Source: Euptelea pleiosperma
Lineage: Eukaryota; Streptophyta; Magnoliopsida; Ranunculales; Eupteleaceae
Assembly: GCA_035048495.1 (NCBI GenBank)
Contig: CM068553.1
Coordinates: 4,023,259 to 4,087,258 of the forward strand
DNA: 64,000 nt
Direction of reading: 5' to 3'
Positions 26,001 through 39,100 of this stretch are shown here, one piece after another (the first letter of the stretch is position 1; each line of letters opens with the position of its first letter). Position numbers and translations under genes: made by a program. The notes under the pieces are model-generated. The model was given only the letters and a program-made list of their open reading frames with translations. It made no database searches and was not told where the DNA came from.

Positions 26001-26689
26001 TCAATCGTTTGGAGCCTAGAAGGCCTAATGTTCTGCTAAGCATCCTCGTGTCTTAACTGTTGCTCAAGCTTTCAGGCCTTATTCTGAAAAAATGTGGATC
26101 AGTGGATGACTTACCTAGAGTTCCATATGTAAACCCCACTCTCTTTATGTTTATTGAACCTGGAATGCTGTTAGCATCCTGAAGATGACTATATCCAGCG
26201 CAAAAGATGGGACTATAATAACTTTAACAACATTGAAAGCCTCGTAGACTATGATGGGTGTTCAGAAACTGGGGAAAACCAGCTAAAGGCTGCAAAGACT
26301 TTCCCATACAGCCATTTCCAACCAGAGGAGACATTCTAGAAACAAATGTCCAGAGTCAAATTTGACTGTGATTAAAATAACTACGTCTCTGAGTGTAATA
26401 CGATTCGTGAAAGCTTACAAATGAGGCAGCCATAGATTTTTTTTTTCCTGATAAGTAGCCATAGAACAATTTTTGGGTGCTTATAAAGCATGTCAACCAT
26501 TACCAGCTTATTAAGCTGTTGACCCCTGAGATTCACCTTCTTCTAAATACACAAAATGACAAAGTGAATTCTCCAACTTGGGCTGTTTATTGCATTTCCC
26601 TATTGTGGTTAGAATTATTTATTTATTTCGACATGAGAGGTCTTGAAGGGCATTACTCATGCAATTCAGAAGTAAATTATGGAGTTATT

Positions 26690-27214
26690 GTAAGAGATCT
26701 TCTTAGTGTAGCCCACCCCATACACAGTTTTGCCAAAACCAGTCCATGGGTTGCCAACTAAGAGTTTTGGTGAAATTATGAAACTAGCTCCAATAATGTT
26801 ATGTGTGATCAAAAGGGAGCTAAAGGTGTCGAAGTTCATTGTATATGGGTGTGCTGGTTACCTATTTGGATTAAGAAGGTGCAATCCCTCTTGCTATTGA
26901 TTGCCATGACAGGAAAGGATTCCAATAGGAGACTAAAGGGTGTATGAGAACACCAAGGAGGAGATGTCCCTCTCTCCAACTCAAGTCATCCCAGCCCCAT
27001 CGTTTAGGCTAAAGTGAGGAGAGAGAAGAGGTCTCGATCTTCCCCATTGGTTCATCAAGAAGAAGAAATCTTACCCCTTGATCAAGTGCAAGCACACTAA
27101 TCAGCGGGGTCTAAGGTATGTTGTTTTCTATTATGGTTTTTATCCAATGGTTTGATCAAGTTGTAGAGTTCTAGATCCGGGTATATTGATTCTAGAATTT
27201 GTTCAATCCTAACA
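26690..27214 (+). mobile_element. Copia-type LTR, plus orientation
   Basis: The right end is exact: ...TTGTTCAATCCTAACA, followed three bases later by TGGTATTAGAGCT (27218-27230), a good match to the initiator-tRNA primer-binding site of plant LTR retrotransposons. An inverted copy of the same sequence lies at about 27662-28190. The left end is approximate and seems truncated or rearranged compared with the inverted copy. Confidence 0.75.
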
Positions 27215-27661
27215 AAGTGGTATTAGAGCTAAGCTCAAATTCTGTTCTTGATCGAAACCCAAGATCAGATAGTTATTTTGATTAGATATTGACATAGTGT
27301 TTGAATTTAAAATATTGCTCTTGATCTATGATCCGAGTTGTTATTTCAACGGCATAATTATATGAATTTAATTTGGCCCATAAGGATTTAAAGTTATTGT
27401 TCTAATAATCATGTTTTGGGTTTCAAGTTTGGATGATCAATCAAAACCCCTTGATATATGTTTATTTAACCTAAAGGAATGAAGTTTGGAATAGGTGAAA
27501 GTTCTAGGTCTGTGTAGCAGCATAACAAAGGGAAAGAAGTCTCATCTGAGGACGTAGAGTGTTTCTTTTGCAAGAAGGGACGCATGAAGAAGAATTGCTA
27601 CAAGTACCGAGAATAGTCAAATAAGAAGGGAGGATTTCATCAGCAGGCGGGAAGCCAAACC
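27215..27661 (+). mobile_element. Copia internal remnant with a damaged gag zinc knuckle
   Basis: It starts with a primer-binding site and continues to 27557-27600, where the plus strand reads ECFFCKKGRMKKNCYKYRE then a stop. This resembles the gag CCHC knuckle, but one residue is missing and the histidine is replaced. Nothing of integrase, reverse transcriptase or RNase H remains. Confidence 0.75.
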
Positions 27662-28190
27662 TCCTTTCTAGGATTAATCAAATCCTAGCATCAATATGTC
27701 CGAATCTAGAACTCTACAACTTGATCAAAACATTAAATCAAAACCATAATAGAAAACAACATAGGCTTAGATCGCTCTGATTAGTGCTTGCCTTTGATTG
27801 AGGACTGAGATTTCTTCTTCTTGATTAACCAACAATGGAGATTGAGACCTCTTCTCTCTTCACCTTAGCCAAGACGGCGGGGTTGGGATGGCTTGAGTTG
27901 GAGAGAGGAACGTCCGCTCCTTATTGTTCTTATACACCATTTAGTCTCTTATTGGAAACCATTTCCCATCATGGCAACCGATAGTAAGAGGGATTGCACG
28001 TTCCTAATCCAAATAGGTAACTACCAACTTCGACATCCTTAGCTCTCTCTTGATCATACTTAACGATATTGGAGCTAGTTTCCTAACTTCACCAAAACTC
28101 TTAGTTGGCAACCCATGACCAAATTTTGGCAAAACCATGTATGAGGTGGGCCACACTAAGAAGATTTCTTACAATCTCCCACTTGGCACA
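27662..28190 (-). mobile_element. Copia-type LTR, inverted orientation
   Basis: This is the reverse complement of the plus LTR at 26690-27214, with substitutions and small indels. Shared words include GTTGTTTTCTATTATGG, GATCAAGTTGTAGAGTTCTA and CCAACTAAGAGTTTTGGTGA (in one orientation or the other). Its outer end carries the complement of GTGTGCCAAGTGGGAGATTG, a typical 5' start of plant copia LTRs. Confidence 0.75.
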
Positions 28191-28595
28191 CACATACCAG
28201 TAAATTTTATAAAACGACTCTCAAGTCCAATAACTCCTTTGAAAGGTGAGTGGACACTCTTTAGTTTTAAAAAAAAAACTGTTGCTAACGAGATTAGTGA
28301 AATCGTGTCTTTTATCCTTCACCTAAAAATAAGAGCACCGCTAGTAGTGGATCATGGATACAGAAAGTGATCTTCATAATCGGCACAAACGTTTTTCCAT
28401 AGTTTCAATGCTAGTACAACTAATGCCTTTGATCCATCCTTACAACTTGTGGTAGTTTTAATTGAAAGTGCAATACGGATAATACACTCCTTATGTGATC
28501 TAGTATTACCCGTGTATATCCATGTGTCCTGTGTTTCATGTATTTACCTAGTAATACATGGTGTTACTATGATTACATCACTCGCCATGTAAAGA

Positions 28596-28811
28596 CCATC
28601 CCAATCCCATCGTCTAGGTTAAAGTGAGGAGAAAGAAGAGGTCTCAATCTCTACCATTGGTTCATCAAGAAAAGGAAATCTCAGCCCTTGATCATGTGCA
28701 AACACATTAATTGAAGCCATCTAAGGTATGTTGTTTTCTATTATGGTTTTGATCAAGTTGTAGAGTTCTAGATCCAAACATATTGATGCTAGAATTTGTT
28801 TAATCCTAACA
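28596..28811 (+). mobile_element. Third, 5'-truncated copy of the same LTR
   Basis: CCATCCCAATCCCATCGTC through GTTTAATCCTAACA matches the last 215 bp of the plus LTR. No primer-binding site follows, so this is the right end of a separate copy or a truncated solo LTR. Confidence 0.75.
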
Positions 28812-29297
28812 GTTATTAGATGGTGGATCTGGGTTGAATACAGAACATCAGAATATCTCAAGAAAAATAACCCTATAACCAAAACTAGAGACAACATGTT
28901 CCTAGAGCAAAACTTACCAGCTTGGAGATAGATATGTAGGGAAAAGTGATCACATGCACATATTCGATAGATTCGTGCAATCCCAGGCTGATAAAAGCTA
29001 TATATCATAAGCTGAATTCTATTTATAAACAAACAACTAGTTTGGTGCTTCTGATTGAAATACAGAAGGGGAGAGCAGAGTGCTTTCCACACGAGCAGAA
29101 CAAGGTACACTAAAACTATAAAAAGCACAAAGCATCCCCCAACATAAACTGCTATAATCCGATTATTGCTTATACAATACCTGTAATCAATGAGAGAATG
29201 TCTACAAATCTTTCAAATTTTCAGGCAGTAACATATTAGCTCTCAACACCAACATAACACGTCAAAGATGGATGTAATGAGAGTAAAAGAGGAGGAA

Positions 29298-30317
29298 TCA
29301 AAGGTTATTATGCAAGTAAGTCTCATATACTAACTGGGCACTTACAATGTCCACAACCGCCGAACCAACAGACTTGAACACAGTTATCTCCTCAGATCCA
29401 CTCCTTCCAATTCTATCTCCCTTGATCAAGTCCACCAATGTCCCGCCAATCTCTCCCAGCGAAACAATGCCTCTCTCGAAAGCACCCACCAATTCCCCGG
29501 CCTCCACCAATGCCGCCTCGCAATCAACAAACACTCTCCCTCCCTTAACAGCCTGATCGTCGCATTCGCTCATCGAAGGTGTAAAAGACCCCACCAAATC
29601 CAAATGGGCACCCGCCTTTAAGTCCTCACCCTTCACAAGCGGATTCTCAGAGCTCGTCGCGCAACTTATAATATCACCCAACCGAATAATCTCCTCCAAA
29701 CACTCCCCATGCTCGACACAAACACCACCCATTTCTTCTTCTTGCAATTTCTGAACCAGATTACGAGCTTTCTCTGCCTTTCGATTCCAAATAATCACTT
29801 TCTGTAAACTGGGTCTGACCGAAAGATGAGCTCTTATAAGATGGGGAGCTAACGAACCCGCTCCGATCATCACGAGAACCTCAGCGTCTTTTCTAGATAA
29901 GAACTGGGCAGCTAAGGCAGACACACATGCAGTTCTCCAGAGAGTCAATTCGGTTCCATCCATTACAGCTAAAGTCTTCCCTGTGGTTGAATCGAAGAGG
30001 AGGTAACTGGCATGGATTCCAGGTAAGTTTCGAGCGGAGTTTTGGGGATATGAGGTTACGATCTTGATACCGATGTATGGGAGCGAAGGAGAGAGAGACC
30101 AAGATGGCATTAGAAGCAGAGACGACGAATTATCAATGGAGTGATTCTGGCGAATCGGGGATTGAATTGTGCTGGAAACTAAGGGAAGAGAAGATTGAAG
30201 ATGTTGGAGGAGAGATGGGTAAGAGAGGAGAGAGCGTAAAGCACCATCATCGAGGCAGATTGGACCTGTTATACTGTTCTTGGATTTCTGATCGATAGGT
30301 TCTTCTCTGGTCGCCAT
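29298..30317 (-). CDS. SARD4: SARD4-like reductase (ornithine cyclodeaminase/mu-crystallin family)
   Basis: Intact single-exon gene of 339 residues (start codon at 30315-30317 on the minus strand). The family signature is clear: YIGIKIVTSYPQN (81-93) with the conserved lysine, NLPGIHASYLLFD (98-110), GTELTLWRTACVSALAA (121-137), a Rossmann motif MIGAGSLAPHLIRAHL (150-165), VIIWNR (174-179) and DLVGSFTP near 240. Arabidopsis SARD4 reduces 1,2-dehydropipecolate made by ALD1 to pipecolic acid, the precursor of the systemic-immunity signal N-hydroxypipecolic acid. It is plastid-located there, although no obvious transit peptide is seen here. The length is slightly above the usual 325 or so. A more general ketimine reductase role cannot be excluded. 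It is transcribed away from the TRAIP-like gene. Confidence 0.93.
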   Translation of the reverse strand: MATREEPIDQKSKNSITGPICLDDGALRSLLSYPSLLQHLQSSLPLVSSTIQSPIRQNHSIDNSSSLLLMPSWSLSPSLPYIGIKIVTSYPQNSARNLPGIHASYLLFDSTTGKTLAVMDGTELTLWRTACVSALAAQFLSRKDAEVLVMIGAGSLAPHLIRAHLSVRPSLQKVIIWNRKAEKARNLVQKLQEEEMGGVCVEHGECLEEIIRLGDIISCATSSENPLVKGEDLKAGAHLDLVGSFTPSMSECDDQAVKGGRVFVDCEAALVEAGELVGAFERGIVSLGEIGGTLVDLIKGDRIGRSGSEEITVFKSVGSAVVDIVSAQLVYETYLHNNL

Positions 30318-30731
30318 TAACGAAAGCTTTGGGGGTTTACTTCTTTCCTTGCGTCTTTGGTAAGGAAGACTTTTTTTTTGAAGTCATGGCGGTTAATTAT
30401 GGGTTAAGTTCTTATTTGTTTCGCCCCCCATGTTATCTTTGAAATTTGACAAACCCCTTGAAAAAGCTAACTTACCCGCCATGACCCGGTCCACCGTCTA
30501 TGAATATCGTTGACTCAAATTGACTAACAATTTTCGTATTTTTGAAGGAACGAAATACTGCTTTCAAGAACATGTGGGTTTAGACAAATACCGACAACAA
30601 ATCAAACGACTATGATGGTCGGCCAACCATGAGATTTTGGTAGGTTGGCTACCCATCACCGGCAACCAACCTACTAGAGCAGTGGCGGAGACCACCCTCA
30701 TTTTTGAATGTTTGGCACATCCTTATATGGA

Positions 30732-31037
30732 TCACAGTATGAGCCACGTGTTACATTACAATTGATCACCCTCAACTTCGAATATTTGGCCCATCCCCAA
30801 GTGAACCTACGTGCTAAAAATCAGCCGTGTTAGTGATTCTAGTTATTGGATATGAATTTCCCAAATAATGCTCGAATCCAACAATTAAAAATATTCCCAT
30901 GAAAAAGAGTCCAATCCAACTGTTAGGAATCACTTATCGGGGTTGTTTTTTGGTTTGTAGGTGGCGTAGGTCCACATAGGGATGGGCCACACTTTCATAT
31001 GTGTGATTTCTAAGAGTGTGCCACATGGCCTATATTT
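30732..31037. mobile_element. MITE, GAGCCACGTGGCACACTC family
   Basis: The left end is CACAGTATGAGCCACGTG. The right end is TCTAAGAGTGTGCCACATGG followed by CCTATATTTTGTG, its near complement. The centre holds the family words CCAATCCAACTGTTAGGAAT and AATATTCCCATG. Confidence 0.7.
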
Positions 31038-32529
31038 TGTGCAGTCATATGATGTCCATCAAAGATTTACTCAAAAAATTGGCTCGAACACTACATTGGA
31101 GAATAATTAAAAAAAGTTGATGGGCTTTAATTGCCTCCTTTATATGTAGGGGTAATTCTATTAATTAAAAATGTCATCAACAATTATTACATTGTGGGTT
31201 GACTGTAGCTTGTCGCTTTGGCCCACCCTTGAACAAAATCATGGCTCTACCACTATACTAGAGTCTTGTGGCCGGCCAACCACCACCACTCCCATGAGCA
31301 GTTTTAATTTCAAACCCTTGTTTTTTATATGTTCCAAGAACATAATATATAATTCAAGAAATTAAAAAAAAAGAAAAAGGTAATGATGTATGATGCAAGC
31401 CAAAATCCGATCTCAAAATCAAGAGAAGAGTTGGTTGCCAATCTATTAAGTTGGAAGGAGGAGAAAGGAAATATCGAGATGCAAAATAATGTGTTGATTT
31501 AGTTTCAAGGAAAAATAATCTAATCACATTCTAATATAGTCGTTTATGGTGAAACCACTTTGCCAAACTCTGGTGGACAGTTTGATTACAATAGGAGAGG
31601 TGATTTTAGGGTAAAGAGCTTTTGAAGGATGATGATTTTGAGTGAAATGAATGGTTTGAGAGAGAAGATAGAGATAGAGGCGGTTTTAGGGGTAGAGAGG
31701 TTTCAATACGGGGTGGTTTATGTGTGCATATGTGTGTGTGTGTAAGGGAGAGAGATTTGGTTTTAAGGGTGGGCGGGTTAAAGAGAGGATGAAAGAGGTT
31801 TTGGAGAGGGTGATTATTGAGAGAGAGATGGACCGTATGTTATCTTAGAAATTTGACGTACTCCATCCCCCAATTTGAAAAAAGATGACTTACCCTGTGA
31901 CCTTATTCGTCATCTATGACCTAAATTGACTAATAATTTTTCTGTAAATGATGAAAATACCAATTTCTTAAACTTAAAACATGAACATGTGCGTTTGGGC
32001 CAAAATCCTAACCCCAAATCAAACGTTTGTGGTGGTTGATTGGCATGATAATTTAGGCCACCAATCATTTGTGATTGACCTAGCAGAGTTTTGTAGCCAG
32101 CCAACCACCACTCTGACAAAACAATTTTAATTTCAAACCCTTGTTATTTATATTTTAAATATTTATCTATTTCATTGAGTTTGTAAATAGCTTATAGAAG
32201 TAGTAGTCAGCCGGACATGAGACTTCGGTCACCAATGATTGGTAGCCAACTTATCGGAGTCTCGTGACCGGCCAACCACCACTATATCGAGCAATTTTAA
32301 TTTCAAACTCTTGTATTTTATGCTTTTAAATATTTATCTCTTTCATTAGTTTTAAAATCGTTATTCGGATTGGTGGTTGGTTGGCCACCGCAACCGTTTG
32401 CTTTGAGATTAGGGTTTTGGGCAAGAACGACATGTTCTTGTAAATTGTAATCCATGGTTTTGGCCAAGCCGTTTGCTTTGGGATAAGGGTTTTGCTTTGT
32501 CATTAGGGTTTGCTTTTAGTAAGTTACAA

Positions 32530-32860
32530 ACGCCCTTTAAAAGGGTGTCAGTCAGTATTTTTTTTTTAATAATTTCATAAAATATGTTGTTTTATATTGT
32601 TAAAAATAAAACACATTCTAACCCAATGGATAGAAAATACTAATCAAAATGAATTTTGGTATGTAGGGCTTACCTAGGGATGGGACAAACATTGACACGG
32701 TTAGTGATCTCTAAGAGTGTGACACGCGGCTCAATCCCTTTGGCCAAAATATTGGGGCACACCGTATGGATGATTTATTTTGGTGAGTTGTGGTATGGAA
32801 TTATTAAAAAAATTACCGAGGCATAAGCAAGTTGTTAACAACGCCCTTTCAAAAGGCTTC
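32530..32860. repeat. Composite foldback: two CGCCCTTT palindromes flanking a MITE fragment
   Basis: ACGCCCTTTAAAAGGGTGT (32530-32548) and ACGCCCTTTCAAAAGGCTT (32841-32859) flank a piece of the GAGCCACGTGGCACACTC family (about 32630-32735, with TCTCTAAGAGTGTGACACGC). The same combination, much expanded, is found at 54.2-55.7 kb. Confidence 0.65.
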
Positions 32861-33197
32861 AGCGCCAATTCAAACGGCGCGGCAGAAATAAATATTTTTT
32901 AATTTTGATTTGATTTTTTATTTTTTGAATTTTCCGTTTTTTTGTTTGGGGCTCTTTGTTGGGCGCCATACAGAGGGGGAATTGCTCAGGGCGGGCTACT
33001 CGATGGTTAGGAATTTCGCGACAGCCTTTTGGTCAGGATCACGACAAATTTTCTAACATTTCATGCTTCATTTCTCTCTCCACGGTCTCTTCCCGCTAAC
33101 ACATTTCTGTGTTTTTTCAAACTCGCGCCATCCCAGACCTAAATGAGAGATAAAAAGAAGAGAAGATCGCTCTGTGAAGGAGATCTCAACAAGTACA

Positions 33198-36100
33198 ATG
33201 AGCGGCAGCCACGCCTTCGGGAAGACCATCTGCTCCATCTGCTATGAGGATCTGAAGCCCATCATCGAAGACCTTCAGGCCATCCCCATTTGCGGTCACG
33301 TCTTTCACGAGCTCTGGTTCGCATTCCTCTCTCTCTCTCTCTCTCTCGCTCGCTCGCTCGCTCTTAATCTGTTTTTTTTTCTTTTTCTAATAGTCTTCAA
33401 CAGTGGTTCGAGTACTGCTCGAAGGCGAAAAAGACCACCTGCCCTGTGTGCAAGCAGAGATGTTGCCAAGAAAACGTTGGTCGGCTTTATTTCCAGTCAA
33501 TCGGGGATCCGAACGATTTGATTCTCTCTCAGAAACCATTGGACGCAGGAGGAGACGAAGAAGAAGATCCACTGGTGTTGCGTAGGGAAGTCAAGAAGTT
33601 GGAGGGAAAGCTTTCGGGTTTCAGTTCTGCTTTCGATCGTCAACAACAGGATTTGAAACAACTCAATGAGGAGGTATTTGATTTGAGAACGAATTATTGA
33701 AACAATTGGGGATTTTTTTGGGGGTTTTAAGGTTTGGATCTTTTGTTTGCATTTCTATTTCAGCTTTGTCTCTGCAAGGAGCACGCCAATAAAGAGGCAG
33801 CATTGAGGAATGAAGCTTTGCAACAGAAAGCATCCATTCAACAATTGCTTCAATCACAATCCGCGGTGGATAAAATTTCCCTCTCAATACGAGTCGATTT
33901 GTAAAAGTTGGAAAATTTTTTTTGGTGACTAAGTTTTGGTTGATTATGTGTTCTAGGAACTTGTTAAAACGTCATCGGAGTGTTCCAGGCTTCAAGAGAG
34001 GAATATGGCTCTAGCTAAAGAGCTCACTGCGCTCAAATTGTAAGGGGAAGTTGTGACAGGGAGCGAGTTTTGCATATTTAAAATTTTGTTGGATTTTTCT
34101 TTCTTGATTTTGTCGCTTACTCAGGATTTAAGGTTGGCAATGCAGGGTATCAGATTTGAACCTGGACGAAGAAGAGGTAGTGAAGCTTGCTTCATTTGGT
34201 CGTGGGACTAACAGCAAAGATACAATAGATATTCTAAAGAAGTCTCTTGTCCTCCGTAACAAGTAAGCTTTCTACTGCTTCCATTTATTTCAAGTATAAA
34301 AGTATCAAACTGTTGCAAAATTTCTCTTCTGTGTCTGATTAGTAATTTGGTATTCATGGTTTAGAATAGTTGCAGGAACTTTCAACCCTACGTGTTAGTA
34401 CTTACGTGAGATTTATTCCAACTTTCTGGCAATTAGCAGTTAACAATATTCATAAAAATGCGTCTCTGTTGACTTTAGGCTCGAGGTGAGATATCTCTAT
34501 CTTAAAGATAGTTGGAGCCTACCTTACGTGCAATAGAGAATACTCGACAACACTATCTCTGTGAGAAAACAAGACCAGACTCAATCTGAGTCTCTCAGAG
34601 GTGCACTCTACTAAGACTAACAATCTTTGTCTTATTCCCAAATTCGGAATAAAACAAGTCATGTTTTTCGGCAAGAAATTGGTAGAAAAACCGTATTGCC
34701 AAGCAAAATCCTGACAAGGTGTTGGTTTGAAGAAACCGATTTTGTCAAACAAATCTCATGTGAGATATAGGAACTTGTAGGTCATGACATTTGGACCACA
34801 ATAGTCAAAAGAAAAAGAGAAGAGGGTAAGGACTAGCTTGAATTCGAGCAGAACTCTAGTACAACTTGCCTTGGCATCATTTTATGGGCGCACCTACTCT
34901 TAGCCTCTCTCCGTTTTCTGTACTTGGTTTTTTTCTTTTTCATGTATTCTGTTGTTTGTATTATACTAAGAGAGTTTTCTTTCTAGATAAGGGTTCTTAC
35001 AGACCCATTGCTAAACTTGTTTCTAGCATTTACTAGTTTTTACCAGACTTTATGGTTGGTTACACAGCTATCACATAGTTACTAACTAGTTACGTGTTTT
35101 TGGTAAATGAACAGACACCCTGTGCCCATTGAGCTACCTTGAGATCAAACAATTGACCTAGCACCACATATGTGCGTGTGCGCGAGTGGGGTGATCCCAA
35201 GACCTTTGCCAAAATTACCTCTTGTGAAAAGTAACCCAACCTTTGTGCCAACTCATTTGCTTGTGTTGTTAAATGAAAACCACTAAATTTAGTATAATTT
35301 TTTAAGTTTAAGTTTTCAAATATCATTAAATTTTAAACATGCCTAACAATTCCCCACTTGCTTCAAATTTTCATTTTGAATTTTTTTTTGATAAGTATGT
35401 TTCATTAAAAGGGGACGAAACCCAAAGGAAAAACAAGAAAGATGTAGATCCCACTCTTTAGACAGCAAGAGAGGAATCCCTTAAAATGTCATCCCATCTA
35501 AAAACAAGAATCGAAAAAGCATCCTCCAAACTCCGGGAAAACGGAGGCCCAAAGGAACAAAGAAGCTTTCACTTTCAAGATCAATTCTGGGATAGAAGCT
35601 TCCTTCTCGTCGAAGATGCGCTAGTTCCTTTCCTTCCAAACCGACCAAAGCATGGCGAACAGGAGGATTTGCCATAAGTCTGGTGCAAAAGCAAATATGT
35701 TTTTTGGACTTGAACTTCTACATAGTGTAAATATTTCAAGATTAATCTAGGTGCTCAGTGAACTAAGTTTTGAATTGATAATCCAATTGACAAATCAGAA
35801 ATATCACACACACAATCCTTTCAGATATTACATGTTAAATTTTAGCTTCGGCACCTTTCCGCCATGTGACTAGATCTCCTTTTTCTGAGCACTTTACGGA
35901 TTAAATTAAATCCTATAGGAAGTAGCCCCACTTCAACACTTAAATCAGTGAATTTGTTAGCGTGCTTCTTTGCCAAGCCTCGGATATTGAAGACCAAGTT
36001 GAGGAGACTCTTGATCAGTAGCCTATGGTTGGAGTATTGGGTGTACTTCTGGCGATTGCTGGTTGGGCTACACATCCTACAATGGATGAGCTGGAGAATT

Positions 36101-39100
36101 TGTTCATCAGTCACAAGATGGTGCTTGCCGCCTTGAAGATGATGACAAGGAAGAGGCCATGTTCTCAAAGGATGTTAAGGGTAAATAACGAGTAAATAAT
36201 AGGTCGAAAACATAGGAAAGGTGGATCGAAAGACGAAGGAGGTTCCAACGGCCATGACATTAACAGTAAGAAGTTACACGATAAGCAAAGTAAAAACGTC
36301 ATGTTATTGTTGTGGAATATGTCATTTTGTGAGAGATTGTAGAGTGAAGATTGTACTTGTTGAGGGTAATTTTGTCACAGAGAATGAAGCATACAATAGC
36401 TTGCAAGTTGGGGGAGCCAATGATGAGGAAGACTGGAACCCTGAGGGGAATTACGCGTAAGACGTGGTTGGTTCCGATGACATGGTAGTGATTGAGGATA
36501 TTGCCGTGATAATTGTGTTGACCGATTTAATGACTCAGGATCATTGTGCAAAAGTTAATATGACTTTTAAAAGTTGCACGACCAGTGGGTGTGTAGCTGT
36601 TGATCATGCGAATGATCGGATAGTGGATTTCGGTTGTTCAACCACATGACGGATGATGAGAAGAAATTCAAGACTGAAGTATGTGGATCAACATCCCAAA
36701 AAAGAACTAATAAATGGTGGTTTAGCAACCCAAAAACTGATCTATATGTTAAGCACAAAAATGATTTGAAGGAATTGGTTTATGAAAATCATCAAGACTA
36801 CTCTGTATAAGGGGATTTATGTGCTCCAAAAATCATTTGAAAAATAGGATTTAATAGCCCTAGAAATCAGATTATTCAAGGATTTTATTACCTAAATAAA
36901 GCAATCTAAAAAATTAGTTTAAACACCACAAAATTTCATTAGAACCATGGGGTTTTAACAGTCAATTGACTTCAGTGTCTGCTTTAAATAAAATGCCTAA
37001 ATCTAGGTTTTAATAGAATATAGGTTTTCGGTAAAACACTAGATCTAGGGTTTCAATCCAGATGGGCATCTCTGTGATTGCACATTTCTTTCTTCTTCTC
37101 TTACTCTCCTGCGTCTTCTTTGCTTCCTTGAATGCAGAGAGGTGGGAGAGAGTTGAGAAAGGACTATTTTATTACAATTTTTTAATGGTTATAGAAGAGA
37201 TTATTAAGAGAGGACCGGTAGCCTGTTCTCCCCCTCCACATGGCATTACATGAGTAGGGTGGTAGGCTACCTAGTTGATCTGGCGGTTCGCCTACCTCTC
37301 TCCTTCATCTATTCTTGTGTGGTTTGTGGTTCATCATTTGTTAGTCAGAGATCAATTGTTCTAAGCAAGCTCTACGTGTTTGTTTATTTGAGCATTCACA
37401 GTGTGAACAGTCTTGATCACTCATGGTTGTGGGCAATATTTATCCATTCGATTTTGATCCAGTGATTATTATCGCATTCCGCTGCGGTCCCATTTCTGGC
37501 ATATGATGTTCTGCAACAACTGAAGGCTTATTTAGAAACCTATGTTACCCAGCTTCTGCTTTGAACAAAACATTAGTTGAATTGGCTTTAAACATCTTTG
37601 CAAGTTTGCTATTTCATCTAGACATGTTTTCATCTAACTTCAGGTTCCAGCTGCTACATTCGTTTTAAGGCATGATTCTATTTCAATTGTGTCAGAACGG
37701 TGTACAGAACTTCACTTCACTTACTGTCTTCTGCTATATCCTAAAATATGTTGGTGCATGTTGTATTTTTGTTCTACTCAAGTGTGGGTTATGCATGCAT
37801 TCTGTAGTATGTAGTATGTACTTCCTCTTGGTCATCATCATCACCATCATAAGCCTTTTCCCAACGTACGAATCTTGTTCATCCATTCAATCCTGTCTAA
37901 AGACATCTCTTCCGTTAAGGCAAGTTTTTAAAATCTCTTCATAGAACGTCACTCCACACCTGTTTTAGCCTTCCCCTCGCTCTTTTAGGCCCTTTGACTT
38001 GCACATTCCTCCTCACTGGTGCTGTCATTGGTCTTCGTTGTGCATGATCAAACCATCTCAATCGACTTTTCTTCATTTTGTCACTTTTTGGGGCTACTCC
38101 TATATTTTCACAAATGCATTTATTTCTAATTTTGTACATGGTTTTCCAAAGGAGTTACAAAGAATTGATGGCCCAGTGCAACCTTCTAGGAAGAGGAGAG
38201 ACCCGTTCTCTTAAAAAGCTGGAGAGGGCTGAAGAGAAGATAAAGAAATTGAAGGTTAGTCCATCTTAAGTCCCTTCAATGTATCTTGTATTCTGTTTGA
38301 GTTCCACTCTGATCTAAAAGATACTGTTTTTTTGCCTCCACCAGACAAGAGTGCGAGAACTGGAGATGGCCATTGAAGAAAAAGATACCAAAGTCTTAAG
38401 AGCTTTGAAAGCTTCGAAGAAAACTTCGGGTAAAGGGGTTGATCTGAATGGTGTCAAGTGGAACTCTAATACTCCATATGTCAGCAAAAGTTCATCAGAA
38501 GATCACATGGAGCAATTTGTTGAACCCATTATGGACTCGAACCAAAGTGATGGCCTGACCAATCATCCATTTCAGTTTAATAAAACTGGCAACTCTGTGT
38601 TTCACAAAGATTTGGGTGTAAATACATGCAAGAAGGATACAGATATAATTGCTATTGATCTAGAGAAAGATTTTAACTTCTTGATAGATGAGAATGCTCC
38701 TGAACTTCCGCCATCTGTACATGAAAATTCATCTTCTTTTCTGAAACATCAAACCAATGCCAGTTTTAGTGAGGATATACCTCTACAGAACTCCTGCATG
38801 TTGAGGCCAAGGGCAGCTTCTAATACCAACTTAGACGCTTCGATGAATGGTCAAAGTTGTTGGGTTGGGCTCTCAGGTTCAAGGACTGGTACTAGGAATG
38901 ACATGAACAATGCTTCTGTTGGTGCTATGGAAGATGTGAAGCATATCAGCCATTCAACTTCAGCTGTGGAGACATCACATCTTGATGAATTTACAAAGGG
39001 TCCACATTTGCTTCAAATAAGAAAAGAGACTTCATGTCCTGTTCCAACTCCCTACCCAGGTGAGTATTTTGAGATTCAAGTTTGATAGAATATGTGGTCA

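Larger units (their letters stand above)
20383..29297. other. Gene-poor, transposon-rich 8.9-kb region
   Basis: No supported gene between the At3g49140-like gene and the SARD4-like gene. Recognisable contents are a LINE relic (21851-22620), an AG microsatellite (22994-23025), a SINE-like 3' end near 23925, and LTR-retrotransposon pieces (26690-28811). A poly(A)-like end (ATTATACTTCTTACTTATAA plus A tract, about 21683-21710) suggests another retroposon tail, followed by three TTGCTGA units. The stretches 23240-26440 and 28812-29297 hold only AT-rich sequence without features I can name. Confidence 0.55.
30318..33197. other. Repeat-rich spacer between SARD4-like and TRAIP-like genes
   Basis: Divergent intergenic region. 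It holds a complete MITE (about 30732-31037), three diverged direct repeats containing CCGGCCAACCACCAC and TTTTAATTTCAAACCC (around 31270-31330, 32095-32170 and 32265-32350), a TG-rich stretch near 31720-31745 and a small composite element at 32530-32860. No gene was seen. Confidence 0.6.

Noticed and set aside
29347..30298. Plus- and minus-frame ORFs over the SARD4-like gene
   Set aside because: Shadows of the 339-codon gene. The family motifs are in the 29298-30317 minus frame only.
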